From Bacteriovorax sp. BSW11_IV (GTDB taxonomy: Bacteria; Bdellovibrionota; Bacteriovoracia; Bacteriovoracales; Bacteriovoracaceae): 64,000 nt of DNA. This document shows positions 33,364-40,665 of the stretch, one piece after another. The translations under genes and the position numbers were made by a program. Each line of letters opens with the position of its first letter. Position 1 is the stretch's first letter. The notes under the pieces are model-generated. The model did no database searches and had not been told where the DNA came from. It saw only the letters and a list, made by a program, of their open reading frames with translations. Location of the stretch: positions 124,001 through 188,000 of the forward strand of contig NZ_AUNE01000052.1 of assembly GCF_000447755.1 (NCBI RefSeq). The letters run 5' to 3'.

Positions 33364-34134
33364 ATGATCTCAATTAAATCAGGACGTGAAATCGAACTTA
33401 TGCGCCAAACTTGCGCTTTAGCTTCACGCACCCTTGAGTATATCGAACCATTTGTTAAGCCAGGTGTATCAACTGAGGAGCTTAATAAATTGTGTCACGA
33501 CTATATCCTTGAGAATAATGCCTATCCATCACCACTTAATTATCATGGATTTCCAAAGAGTGTTTGTACTTCATTAAACGAAGTCATCTGCCATGGAATT
33601 CCAAGCAAGAAAGATGTACTTAAAGATGGTGACATTTTAAATATAGATGTGACGACTTATTTAAATAAGTTTCACGGCGATACTAATAAAACGTTCCTTG
33701 TAGGAAATGTTAGTGATGAAGTAAGAAAACTTGTCGATGTCACTTACCAGTGTATGAGAGAAGGTATTAATCAAGTTCGTCCAGGTGGGCATATCGGAGA
33801 TATTGGAGCAGTTATTCAAGAGATCGCTCATGGATATGGCTATAGTGTCGTAGAGGATTATTGTGGTCATGGGATTGGAAGAGAATTTCATGAAGAGCCA
33901 CAAGTTGTTCACATCGGAAAAAAAGGTACTGGCCCTGAAATGAAGCCGGGAATGACTTTTACTATTGAGCCCATGATCAACCTTGGAACAAAGTATTCAA
34001 AAGTGTTAAAAGATGGATGGACTGTATTAACTAAAGATGGAAAGTGGAGTGCTCAGTTTGAACACACAATTCTTGTTACTGAATCTGGCCATGAGATTCT
34101 AACACTTCGTCAGGAAGAGAATGCGACTTTTTAA
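33364..34134 (+). CDS. map: Methionine aminopeptidase type I
   Basis: Cytosolic metalloprotease that removes the initiator Met. The 256-residue sequence is full length and carries the pita-bread motifs with metal ligands: NLYHG-like NYHGFPKSVCTSLNEVICHG, DILNIDVTTYLNKFHGDT (two Asp), EDYCGHGIGREFHEEP (His), MTFTIEPMIN (Glu) and SAQFEHTILVTE (Glu). The ribosome site AGGGGG is just before the ATG. Its last 14 bases overlap a BFD-type iron-sulfur gene. Confidence 0.96.
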   Translation: MISIKSGREIELMRQTCALASRTLEYIEPFVKPGVSTEELNKLCHDYILENNAYPSPLNYHGFPKSVCTSLNEVICHGIPSKKDVLKDGDILNIDVTTYLNKFHGDTNKTFLVGNVSDEVRKLVDVTYQCMREGINQVRPGGHIGDIGAVIQEIAHGYGYSVVEDYCGHGIGREFHEEPQVVHIGKKGTGPEMKPGMTFTIEPMINLGTKYSKVLKDGWTVLTKDGKWSAQFEHTILVTESGHEILTLRQEENATF

Positions 34135-34930
34135 CGAGCATCTTGCTACACCTATTCCTTTTCGAGAGGTCTTTTTACCAAGTGTTAAAGAGACCTTTGA
34201 AGTTTCTGATAATTTAAAGATTTCACTTTATCTACTAATAGATAAAAGAAATCGTGTTGAAGATATTTCTTATAAATTAGAAGGCGATTTTAATCAGAAA
34301 AATCACGCTGAATTTTCATTTTTTTGCGAATACATTCTTGGCCACGATGCTAGAGAAGTTTTATCGCTAGAATGGCCAATTTTATTACAAGAAAATGACG
34401 ATGAGTCGCGAAGATTTCTTTTCTTACCGGCCGTTCTTTATCGTCAGCTTCTTAAAAAATTATATTATTCTGATGCTCAAGTTCTTTCATGGAAAGAAGG
34501 AGAGTTGTTGTGTCGCTGTTTTGGAGTGACGCAAACAGAGATTAAGAACAAACTTGTTCACGGTGAGATCACTTCTTTGCGAGAGGCCACAGACTTAACC
34601 ATGGCCGCTGGTGGATGCGGTAGTTGTGCTCATGATATTGAAGAGCTTATCAGTGATTTTTGCAATGACTTAGGCTGGCATTTTGCCCATCCTGAAAATC
34701 CCCGCTTGGCAAAAGATGGGAGCTATCCTTATATCAAAAATCAGCCCCCAGTTTATTGGATTCTTGCTCTTGATGAAATTTTAAAGGATTTAGGAGTACA
34801 AGCAGAGATCGTCGATCTTATTGGTCATGATCTTCATGTTAAGGTAAGTGGGCCTGTGGCCGTTGGAGAAATTGAGAAGGCCATTAAAGAAAGAACTTCA
34901 GTGGTCTTTCACTTGATTGCTCTTACTTAG
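34121..34930 (+). CDS. BFD-type [2Fe-2S] protein with NifU-like layout
   Basis: A 269-residue protein. The clear element is a central bacterioferritin-associated-ferredoxin-type domain: LLCRCFGVTQTEIKNKL and AAGGCGSCAHDIEELI give the C-x-C...C-x2-C set for a [2Fe-2S] cluster. The N-terminal ~110 residues (LEGDFNQKNHAEFSFFCEYI) recall the IscU/NifU N-terminal domain but without an obvious Cys set. The C-terminal ~80 residues (ILKDLGVQAEIVDLIGHDLHV) recall a NifU C-terminal fold without CxxC. It may be a degenerate NifU-like scaffold. It overlaps map by 14 bases and is probably translationally coupled. Confidence 0.72.
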   Translation: MRLFNEHLATPIPFREVFLPSVKETFEVSDNLKISLYLLIDKRNRVEDISYKLEGDFNQKNHAEFSFFCEYILGHDAREVLSLEWPILLQENDDESRRFLFLPAVLYRQLLKKLYYSDAQVLSWKEGELLCRCFGVTQTEIKNKLVHGEITSLREATDLTMAAGGCGSCAHDIEELISDFCNDLGWHFAHPENPRLAKDGSYPYIKNQPPVYWILALDEILKDLGVQAEIVDLIGHDLHVKVSGPVAVGEIEKAIKERTSVVFHLIALT

Positions 34931-35540
34931 ATTTTTCGTCTTTTTCCTTATCTTTTTCTCTTTTTTCGCAGGCCGCGAAAATATCTTTCAATTGATGAAG
35001 CTTGGAAAAAATAAAAGTGACTTCTTTATTTTTCGTTTTAATCCAATCTTTATCCAAGTCTTCTCCAATATAGCGGTACTCATGAAAGAGAGTCGCTAGC
35101 TGCGGTATTTCTGTCTTAAGACAGGCCGCACTTGGAGCTTGGGCCTGAATTTGCGAAAGGTAATCGAAGAAAATTAAAGGAAGAGAATCGATAAGACGTC
35201 CCATTTCCGTTAAGAGAAATCTATTTGATGGAGCTAGTTCAACATCAACGGGTTGAAAAATAGAAACACCTTCAGTGAGACCATAGTAGAGTAGTCCTAG
35301 TGAAGGAGAGTTTTTAATTCCTTTTCCACAAATCTTTTCAAAGTATTTTTCTTTAAGAGACAGTTTTTGAAGCGCACTGGCCTCGATGATAAAATATTGA
35401 TTCAACTTATAGAGTGGCCCCGTAGATTTTTTCTTGTGTAAAACTAATTCTTCACGCCCTAAGCACTCGATGATTGTACCACTGGCCAAGGTGTGGAGAG
35501 ACAGGGAAAAACTTAATAATATCAGTAGCTTTTTCATCAT
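34923..35540 (-). CDS. Exported protein of unknown function
   Basis: A 205-residue product with signal peptide LLILLSFSLSLHTLASG, three Cys in the mature part beyond the first (ECLGREE, KICGKGI, AACLKTE, AACEKRE) and a highly charged Lys/Glu tail (residues ~190-205). No family is recognised. Its last 8 bases overlap the convergent BFD gene end. It is divergent from tatC with a 117-bp gap that contains the palindrome CCCTTAAGGG at 35618-35627. Confidence 0.6.
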   Translation of the reverse strand: MMKKLLILLSFSLSLHTLASGTIIECLGREELVLHKKKSTGPLYKLNQYFIIEASALQKLSLKEKYFEKICGKGIKNSPSLGLLYYGLTEGVSIFQPVDVELAPSNRFLLTEMGRLIDSLPLIFFDYLSQIQAQAPSAACLKTEIPQLATLFHEYRYIGEDLDKDWIKTKNKEVTFIFSKLHQLKDIFAACEKREKDKEKDEKSK

Positions 35541-35657
35541 ATCATTACTTTTACATTTTATTTTCTAAGAGTTATAACCTTATCGGTATTATGATTAAAT
35601 AAATTAAAAAATTCAAACCCTTAAGGGAATAATTCCGAGAGGATTACGAGGTTATTC

Positions 35658-36401
35658 GTGAAAGAGATGACTCTGGTTGAACATTTAGAAGAGCTAAGAT
35701 CTGCCCTTGTTCGAGTAGTGTTTATCCTCGCGATCAGCTTCGGCGTTTGTTATCACTTCGGTGATGTCATATCTGAATTTCTATTGGCGCCATTGCGTGA
35801 GGCCTTGGCCTCTAAAGAAACGGCCGGACAAATTATTTACTTAGGAATTCTTGATAAGGTTCTCAGTCAATTTCAAGTTGCCTTTTGGTCTTGTGTAATA
35901 GTGTCATCTCCATTTTGGTTTTATCAAATTTGGAAATTTATTCGACCTGGTCTCTATGATTACGAGATTAAAGCAGTTCGTCCGTTTATTGTTGTCGGAT
36001 TTATTTTGTTTTGGCTTGGTATCAGTTTTGGTTATTTCTTAGTTTTTCCACTTACTTTCCAAACGCTCATGATGTTTGGTGTTTCAAATGTAGATGCTTA
36101 TATTTCATTGAAAGAATACTTGGTTTTAACAAGCAAAGTCCTTGTGTTTTTAGGAATAATTTTTCAATTGCCAAACTTAATGTTGATCTTGGGTTTTATG
36201 GGTCTTGTGACTAAGTATTCATTGAGAAATTGGCGTGGTTATATCTACGTATTCTTTGCAGTTATGTCTGCAATCTTAACGCCGCCAGACGTTTTAACGA
36301 TGTTGGGTCTATGGATTCCATTAACATTACTGTTTGAAGTGGGACTGCTTGCAGTAAGTTTTATTGTTCATCCGTATCTGGCAAAACAACACGGATCTTA
36401 A
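35658..36401 (+). CDS. tatC: Sec-independent protein translocase subunit TatC
   Basis: Six-helix inner-membrane receptor of the twin-arginine export pathway. The 247-residue protein has the N-terminal TLVEHLEELRSALVRV (conserved Glu and Arg contacts), periplasmic loop features FQVAFWSCVIVSSPFWFYQI, IWKFIRPGLYDYEIKAVRPF, an interior AYISLKEYLVLTSKVLVFLG helix and NWRGYIYVFFAVMSAILTPPDVLT. I chose GTG at 35658 because GAGG is 6 bases upstream and it keeps the conserved N-terminus; an ATG at 35667 is the alternative. tatA/tatB are not in the window. Confidence 0.95.
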   Translation: MKEMTLVEHLEELRSALVRVVFILAISFGVCYHFGDVISEFLLAPLREALASKETAGQIIYLGILDKVLSQFQVAFWSCVIVSSPFWFYQIWKFIRPGLYDYEIKAVRPFIVVGFILFWLGISFGYFLVFPLTFQTLMMFGVSNVDAYISLKEYLVLTSKVLVFLGIIFQLPNLMLILGFMGLVTKYSLRNWRGYIYVFFAVMSAILTPPDVLTMLGLWIPLTLLFEVGLLAVSFIVHPYLAKQHGS

Positions 36402-36459
36402 TTTTCTTTTTCGTATTTCTTAATTTTATTTTTTTTAAAACTGTGCCGATGAACTCCAT

Positions 36460-36837
36460 ATGAAAAAGTTCACTGTGTGTTCGTTGATAAGAGATAAATC
36501 TCTTTCTTTTAAATTTGAGCGTCTTGTAGAGATCTTTGATTGTCCAATTAGTCATTCAAAGATTCAAAATATTTCTGAAATAAAAGAAGACCTCGCCAAT
36601 ATCGATTTGTTCGTCTTTTATGAACACGATGTGTCGAAAGAGGAATTCATTAATCTTGTTTACGAAAAAAGAATTCCTGTACTCATATTTACTCACAACC
36701 TAAATAATTCACACTTCAGATCCATTTTTAAAGATTCTCCCTTTGACCCTTTTATAGAGGGACCCTTTTCTTCTTTTGATATAGCCGCGAAGATGGGTGA
36801 TATTTTTGAAATGATTGTCCACTCGCACAAAGGCTAG
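36460..36837 (+). CDS. Small protein, possible pseudo-receiver domain
   Basis: A 125-residue protein without signal or membrane segments. The alternation of strands and helices (FTVCSLIRDKSLSFKF, IDLFVFYEHDVSKEEF, RIPVLIFTHNLNNSHFRSIF, AAKMGDIFEMI) fits a receiver-like fold, but the acidic pocket and the phospho-acceptor Asp are not convincingly present. No firm function. It stands between tatC and a membrane protein gene, same strand. Confidence 0.5.
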   Translation: MKKFTVCSLIRDKSLSFKFERLVEIFDCPISHSKIQNISEIKEDLANIDLFVFYEHDVSKEEFINLVYEKRIPVLIFTHNLNNSHFRSIFKDSPFDPFIEGPFSSFDIAAKMGDIFEMIVHSHKG

Positions 36838-36904
36838 CCTTATCAACTCCTTGATTATAAAATAGAAGGGAATTCATTGTTCTAATTTATATGAGGAGTT
36901 CCCT

Positions 36905-37381
36905 GTGCTCAGATTAGTGTTTACTCTTATTGTCGCTTGGTTTTCTACAAGCTGTCTGATTGATTTTGTTGCTGTACCTACGGTTTTTAGAACTGTATCT
37001 AAATTGAATGAGGCCGGTGCAGTAGGGATGAAAATCTTTTCAACATATAATGTCGTCGAAGTTATTTTAGGTCTTATCATTTTTGGTTACGCTCTTAAGT
37101 CTGTCGTAAAAAAAGGACTTGGACGTAAGATTTTTGCTTTTTTTAGTTTGGTGGTATTTGGAATTGCTCTGACATATAACTTTCATGTTAGTCCAAGAAT
37201 CATTGAGATCAATACTGAAAGAGCTAAGTATGAGATGGAGAGTCCAGAGTATCAAAAGATTTCTGTTGAACATGGTTTCTACCACAGACTCTATGTGAAT
37301 TTGGATAAAGTGAAAGTTACATTACTACTTGTGATGTTAATAATGGCGTTTCAAAAATTGCCAAAAGGTGAAAACGAATGA
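36905..37381 (+). CDS. DUF4149-like membrane protein
   Basis: A 158-residue protein with about four membrane helices (LRLVFTLIVAWFSTSCLIDF, VVEVILGLIIFGYAL, KIFAFFSLVVFGIALTYNF, VTLLLVMLIMAFQ). The loop containing FYHRLYVNLDKVK and VSPRIIE resembles DUF4149/TMEM205-type proteins. It starts at GTG 36905 behind GAGGAG. Its stop overlaps the hldD start by 4 bases (ATGA), so it is coupled to LPS heptose synthesis. Function unknown. Confidence 0.65.
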   Translation: MLRLVFTLIVAWFSTSCLIDFVAVPTVFRTVSKLNEAGAVGMKIFSTYNVVEVILGLIIFGYALKSVVKKGLGRKIFAFFSLVVFGIALTYNFHVSPRIIEINTERAKYEMESPEYQKISVEHGFYHRLYVNLDKVKVTLLLVMLIMAFQKLPKGENE

Positions 37382-38355
37382 TTCTACTTACTGGTGGCGC
37401 CGGATTTATCGGTAGTGTTTTACTAAAAGAATTAAATAATATTGGCCGCGAAGATATCGTTGTTGTTGATCGTCTGCGTGATGGTGTGAAGTGGCTCAAT
37501 CTTAGAGGATTGAAGTTTCAAGAATATATTCTTGCTGACGAACTCTTTGATGGTGATCATGATGATGTGTTAAGTGAGATTACTTGTATTTTTCACATGG
37601 GTGCGTGTTCGGCAACAACTGAGCGTGATGTCGATTACCTTATGAAAAATAACGTCGTGTATTCTCAAAATCTTTTTCATATTGCCCTTAATCGCGACAT
37701 TCCTTTTATCTATGCCTCTTCAGCGGCTACTTATGGTGCGGGTGAGCATGGTTATTGTGACAATGAAAAAGAAATTTCTAAACTGCGTCCTCTCAATCCT
37801 TATGGATGGTCAAAGCAACTTTTTGACGAGTGGGTGCTAAGACAAAAAGAAAAACCAACAAAGTGGTTTGGAGTTAAATTTTTCAACGTATACGGCCCAA
37901 ACGAATACCACAAAGCAGATATGCGCTCTCTTGTTCATAAAGCATTCGGTCAAATTAATGAGATTGGGATGGTTAAGCTCTTTAAGTCTCATAAAGAAGG
38001 TTATGAAGATGGCAAACAGCTTCGTGACTTTGTCTATGGACCTGATGTTGCACTTGCCATGATTGAGATGATGAAAACTTCAAATGTTCAAGCTTCTGGT
38101 ATTTATAATTTAGGAACAGGTAAGGCCCGTAGTTTCTACGATCTTATGATGGCCACTTTTGATGCTATGAATGTTCCAGCTAAAGTTGAATTTATAGATA
38201 TGCCAATGTCAATTCGTAATCAGTATCAATATTTTACTGAGGCCGATATGACGAAATTCTTTAAACTCTTTCCAAAGTTCAAATTTAGAAGTGTTGAGGA
38301 AGGCGTTGGTGATTATGTAAAAAATTATCTTCTTAAAGAGGACCCGCATTACTAG
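37378..38355 (+). CDS. hldD: ADP-L-glycero-D-manno-heptose 6-epimerase
   Basis: HldD makes ADP-L-glycero-D-manno-heptose for the LPS inner core. The 325-residue protein has the NADP Rossmann start MILLTGGAGFIGSVLLKEL, VVVDRL with the basic specificity residues, HMGACSATTERDVDYLM, SSAATYGAG, the catalytic NPYGWSK (Tyr-x3-Lys) and FFNVYGPNEYHK. Late motifs HKEGYEDGKQLRDFVYG and IYNLGTGKARSF are also characteristic. It shows that the cell has a heptose-containing LPS core. It is coupled to the upstream membrane gene and abuts the next ORF with no gap. Confidence 0.95.
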   Translation: MILLTGGAGFIGSVLLKELNNIGREDIVVVDRLRDGVKWLNLRGLKFQEYILADELFDGDHDDVLSEITCIFHMGACSATTERDVDYLMKNNVVYSQNLFHIALNRDIPFIYASSAATYGAGEHGYCDNEKEISKLRPLNPYGWSKQLFDEWVLRQKEKPTKWFGVKFFNVYGPNEYHKADMRSLVHKAFGQINEIGMVKLFKSHKEGYEDGKQLRDFVYGPDVALAMIEMMKTSNVQASGIYNLGTGKARSFYDLMMATFDAMNVPAKVEFIDMPMSIRNQYQYFTEADMTKFFKLFPKFKFRSVEEGVGDYVKNYLLKEDPHY

Positions 38356-38781
38356 ATGGCAAAAAAACTTGGAGGAGTGTTAGAGGCCGCAAAACTTTTG
38401 CAATCTCTAGCACCCGAGCACCGAAAAAATCTTATTGAACAAATTGCAAAAAAAGACCCTCAGATGGCCTTGCAATTAAGACAGCATATGGTCACTTTGG
38501 AAGATCTCGCTAAGCTTACATTAAAGATGAAGGTTGATCTCCTAAAGCGCATTTCACTAGATGACCTTGCTCTTTCTCTAAAAGTTCATCCGAGCTCTCT
38601 TCAAGATAAAATTATGGAAGGACTTAGTTCTTCTATGAAGCAAACAATGATTGATGTATTTACTGGGCCACCAGTTCTCTATACTAAAGTCGCAGAGGCC
38701 GAAAGACGCGTCCTAGACGTTGTTTTGCAGATGCATGAGCGCGGTGAAATTTCTTTTTCTAATAACGACGAGTACGTTTAG
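38356..38781 (+). CDS. FliG C-terminal-domain-like protein
   Basis: A 141-residue protein resembling the middle/C-terminal armadillo-like part of the flagellar switch protein FliG. The stretch RISLDDLALSLKVHPSSLQDKI matches the REVDNEDLALALKG...LREKI segment, and GPPVLYTKVAEAERRVLDVVLQMHERGEI matches GPVRLSDVEEAQKEILEIARRLEEEGEI. The FliG N-terminal domain and the torque helix seem absent, so it is a short paralogue, not FliG itself. It starts directly after the hldD stop. It may bind flagellar or other helical partners. Confidence 0.72.
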   Translation: MAKKLGGVLEAAKLLQSLAPEHRKNLIEQIAKKDPQMALQLRQHMVTLEDLAKLTLKMKVDLLKRISLDDLALSLKVHPSSLQDKIMEGLSSSMKQTMIDVFTGPPVLYTKVAEAERRVLDVVLQMHERGEISFSNNDEYV

Positions 38782-39088
38782 TCCCCACTAAATTTTCTTT
38801 GAGTCACTTTTTGTCACTGCTTTTCAGTGTCATTAAGACATCAGTGTCACTAATGCTTATTATTAGTTTCATTAACTTTCGATGTAACTATATGTTATTA
38901 CAGGAACCTTTAGAGTGGCCAATTTTGGCACGCATCATGCTTATAGTAAAAGCAGAAAGGATGGCATCTCTAGGATGGAGATGAAGATCAGGAAGATCGC
39001 ACTAAGGCACAGAAGCTTTTTAATCATCTAAGGAACAAACTCACTGAAGACTTTCATCACGGTAGATGAAAAAGGAAAAGGGGATTTT
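38782..39088 (+). other. 307-bp gap holding a sigma-54 promoter and a possible short upstream ORF
   Basis: The left part is AT-rich with no gene I can support. A strong -24/-12 promoter lies at 38925-38942. Downstream, an 18-residue basic ORF (ATG 38975, stop ending 39031, MEMKIRKIALRHRSFLII) precedes the zinc-finger gene; it has only a weak ribosome site and is offered as a possible leader peptide. Confidence 0.4.
38925..38942 (+). promoter_or_regulatory. Sigma-54 (-24/-12) promoter of dksA-like gene 1
   Basis: TTGGCACG-N4-ATGCTT, with GG at 38927-38928 and GC at 38939-38940 separated by exactly 10 bases. It fits the RpoN consensus TTGGCACG-N4-TTGCT at all but one of the defined positions. 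It lies about 150 bases before the start codon. Confidence 0.8.
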
Positions 39089-39532
39089 ATGACAATCAAC
39101 GTGGAGCACTTCAAAAAAATGTTTCTTGAAATGAAAAACGGTAATGTTGCCCTAGATTCAAATGATGAAATGGGATCGACAAGATTAGGCGGGGATGATG
39201 CTGATCTTGCAAATGCTGAAAGAGATCGCGCAATGGTTTTAAAGTTAAAGCAACGCGAGGCCTTCTTTTTCAGAAAAATCGATGAGGCCCTAACTAAGAT
39301 TGAAAATGGCGAGTTTGGCCAGTGTGAAGACTGCGGTGGTGACATCGGAGAAAAAAGATTACTTGCCCGTCCTACTGCAAGTATGTGCATCAACTGTAAA
39401 GAAGAGCACGAAAGAAATGAAGGACACTTACTATACGCGAAAAGATCAAAAACTATTGGAACTGAGCTCATTACTAACGGTGAAACGTTAGAAAAGGCCT
39501 TCAAAGAAGTTCAAAAATATGCTGCAGTTTAA
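39089..39532 (+). CDS. DksA/TraR-family zinc-finger regulator 1
   Basis: DksA-like proteins enter the RNA polymerase secondary channel and tune transcription with (p)ppGpp. The 147-residue protein has a coiled coil, a DxxDxA tip (Asp36, Asp39, Ala41 in GGDDADLANA) as in functional DksA, the helix ERDRAMVLKLKQREAFFFRK, and the four-Cys zinc finger (GQCEDCGGDIGEKRLLARP, SMCINCKEEHE). The C-terminus is longer than that of TraR. The ribosome site AAGGGGA lies before the ATG. Expression should depend on sigma-54 (promoter at 38925). A terminator follows. Confidence 0.9.
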   Translation: MTINVEHFKKMFLEMKNGNVALDSNDEMGSTRLGGDDADLANAERDRAMVLKLKQREAFFFRKIDEALTKIENGEFGQCEDCGGDIGEKRLLARPTASMCINCKEEHERNEGHLLYAKRSKTIGTELITNGETLEKAFKEVQKYAAV

Positions 39533-39556
39533 TTCAAAAATATAACGTCATAAAAC

Positions 39557-39586
39557 GGCCTCACATGAAGTGGGGCCTTTTATTTT
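39557..39586 (+). terminator. Intrinsic terminator of dksA-like gene 1
   Basis: GGCCTCAC / GTGGGGCC (one G-T pair) with an ATGAA loop, followed by TTTTATTTTT. Confidence 0.85.
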
Positions 39587-39663
39587 TGTATCTATAAATT
39601 ATATAGATAATATGTCTTTTATATAATTTAACAATTGCGATAAATCTTTTATAAATAAGTTGT

Positions 39664-39689
39664 CTAGAGATCGAAGGTTGCGATCCTAG
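39664..39689 (+). promoter_or_regulatory. 5'-UTR hairpin directly before an exported-protein gene
   Basis: CTAGAGATCG / CGATCCTAG (9 bp with one bulged A) around an AAGGTTG loop, ending a few bases before the AAAGGAG ribosome site. It may stabilise the mRNA or affect translation. The 170-bp gap upstream is very AT-rich. Confidence 0.45.
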
Positions 39690-39703
39690 AAAAAGGAGTT
39701 TTT

Positions 39704-40081
39704 ATGAAGTATTTAATGGCAATTGTTCTACTACTATCCGCAATGGGTGCTAACGCAAATGAATGTTACATGAAGTTTGTCGACGACGGTAATCACGATA
39801 GTAGGTCATTCCAAATTAACGACATTGATTTAAATAATGACTTTGATGAAGACGCCATGTCTTTTTCTAAAGAGGCCATCGTACAGGTTGCGAAGTCAAT
39901 TGGTTGTAAGGCCCATGACTTAGGTCTCGCAAATAAAAATGCCATGGGCGAGAGCTGTGTAGAAATGATTCCAGGCAAACCATTTTCTAAAGTGTGTTAT
40001 GTTGAAAGTGACGTTGGTTACTTTATGGTTTCAAAAGATATGCTCGACCACGTAAACATTATTTACAATCGCTGGGACTAA
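39704..40081 (+). CDS. Exported protein of unknown function
   Basis: A 125-residue product with signal peptide MKYLMAIVLLLSAMGANA and a mature domain with four Cys (NECYMKF, SIGCKAHD, GESCVEMI, SKVCYVES) that could form two disulfides. No family is recognised. It lies between two sigma-54-driven zinc-finger genes, has its own 5'-UTR hairpin with a good ribosome site, and is followed by a GC-rich structured element. Confidence 0.6.
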   Translation: MKYLMAIVLLLSAMGANANECYMKFVDDGNHDSRSFQINDIDLNNDFDEDAMSFSKEAIVQVAKSIGCKAHDLGLANKNAMGESCVEMIPGKPFSKVCYVESDVGYFMVSKDMLDHVNIIYNRWD

Positions 40082-40085
40082 AAAA

Positions 40086-40133
40086 ATGGTAGGGCGCGCT
40101 TTGGCCCATGTGCCGGAGGCGCGCTGACACCAT
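40086..40133 (+). ncRNA. GC-rich structured element of unknown class
   Basis: Nested inverted repeats: ATGGT / ACCAT outside, GCGCGC / GCGCGC in the middle, GGC / GCC inside with loop CCATGT. The GC content contrasts strongly with the surroundings. There is no U-tract, so it is not a standard terminator. It could be a small RNA, an mRNA 3' end stabiliser, or a REP-like element. It matches no riboswitch I recognise. Confidence 0.45.
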
Positions 40134-40178
40134 CCCAAATCTAAGTTCCTAAAATCATCATCTCATTTTTAAAAATCA

Positions 40179-40195
40179 TTGGCACAGTTTTAGCA
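40179..40195 (+). promoter_or_regulatory. Sigma-54 (-24/-12) promoter of dksA-like gene 2
   Basis: TTGGCACA-N4-TAGCA, GG at 40181-40182 and GC at 40193-40194 with 10 bases between. One mismatch in each box against the RpoN consensus. About 55 bases before the start codon. Confidence 0.75.
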
Positions 40196-40227
40196 ATAGT
40201 ACGGACATCTCCTAGGAAGGGAGTGCG

Positions 40228-40269
40228 ATGAACGTTTATTGGGAGTTTCAATGGATGAGAAAACACTAA
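40228..40269 (+). CDS. Possible 13-residue leader ORF overlapping dksA-like gene 2
   Basis: ATG behind AAGGGAG (5-base spacing) opens a 13-codon frame (MNVYWEFQWMRKH) that runs through the start codon of the downstream gene in another frame. The ribosome site is better placed than for most genes nearby. It could couple or dampen translation; it may also be chance. Confidence 0.3.
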   Translation: MNVYWEFQWMRKH

Positions 40270-40652
40270 GTCACTTTAGAGAATTATTCTTAGTTATGCG
40301 TAGCAAGCACATGCAGAGTAATTACGATTTAGAAAATGATTTTATTTGGCGCAACGAGGAGAGTGCCCTCAAAGTAAAGCTGGCAAAGAATCGCGATCAC
40401 TATTTAAAAAGGCTTGATATGGCCTTAGAGCGTATCGAAGATGGAACTTTTGGTCACTGTGTTGAATGTCTTGAAGAAATTGAGAAAGTTCAAATCTTTA
40501 TGCGTCCTACTCAGACCCATTGTAATGATTGTTCAGGATCTGCTGTGGAACTCTATAATAAGATTGTTCCTTTTAAGCGCAATCAAGAAAACACAGTCGA
40601 AAATAATGTTTTACCATTTGTCAGAAGAAATGAAATGGATTCCTCATTTTAA
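40251..40652 (+). CDS. DksA/TraR-family zinc-finger regulator 2, divergent
   Basis: A 133-residue relative of the protein encoded at 39089. It keeps the coiled coil (LKVKLAKNRDHYLKRLDMAL), the EDGTFGHCVECLEEIEK and FMRPTQTHCNDCSG finger with all four Cys, but has lost the DxxDxA acidic tip (the region reads NDFIWRNEE). It may therefore bind RNA polymerase differently or antagonise its relative. I chose ATG 40251 with GGGAG 5 bases upstream; a TTG at 40239 would add four residues. Expression is probably sigma-54-dependent. Confidence 0.87.
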   Translation: MDEKTLSHFRELFLVMRSKHMQSNYDLENDFIWRNEESALKVKLAKNRDHYLKRLDMALERIEDGTFGHCVECLEEIEKVQIFMRPTQTHCNDCSGSAVELYNKIVPFKRNQENTVENNVLPFVRRNEMDSSF

Positions 40653-40665
40653 ATTAGAGGAATCC
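40637..40665. terminator. Hairpin across the convergent 3' ends
   Basis: Perfect 9-bp GGATTCCTC / GAGGAATCC around an 11-base loop that contains both stop codons. No U-run on either side, so weak termination or mRNA protection. Confidence 0.45.

Noticed and set aside
38799-38984. 61-residue ORF in the gap before dksA-like gene 1
   Set aside because: It runs through the sigma-54 promoter, has no ribosome site and no protein-like character.
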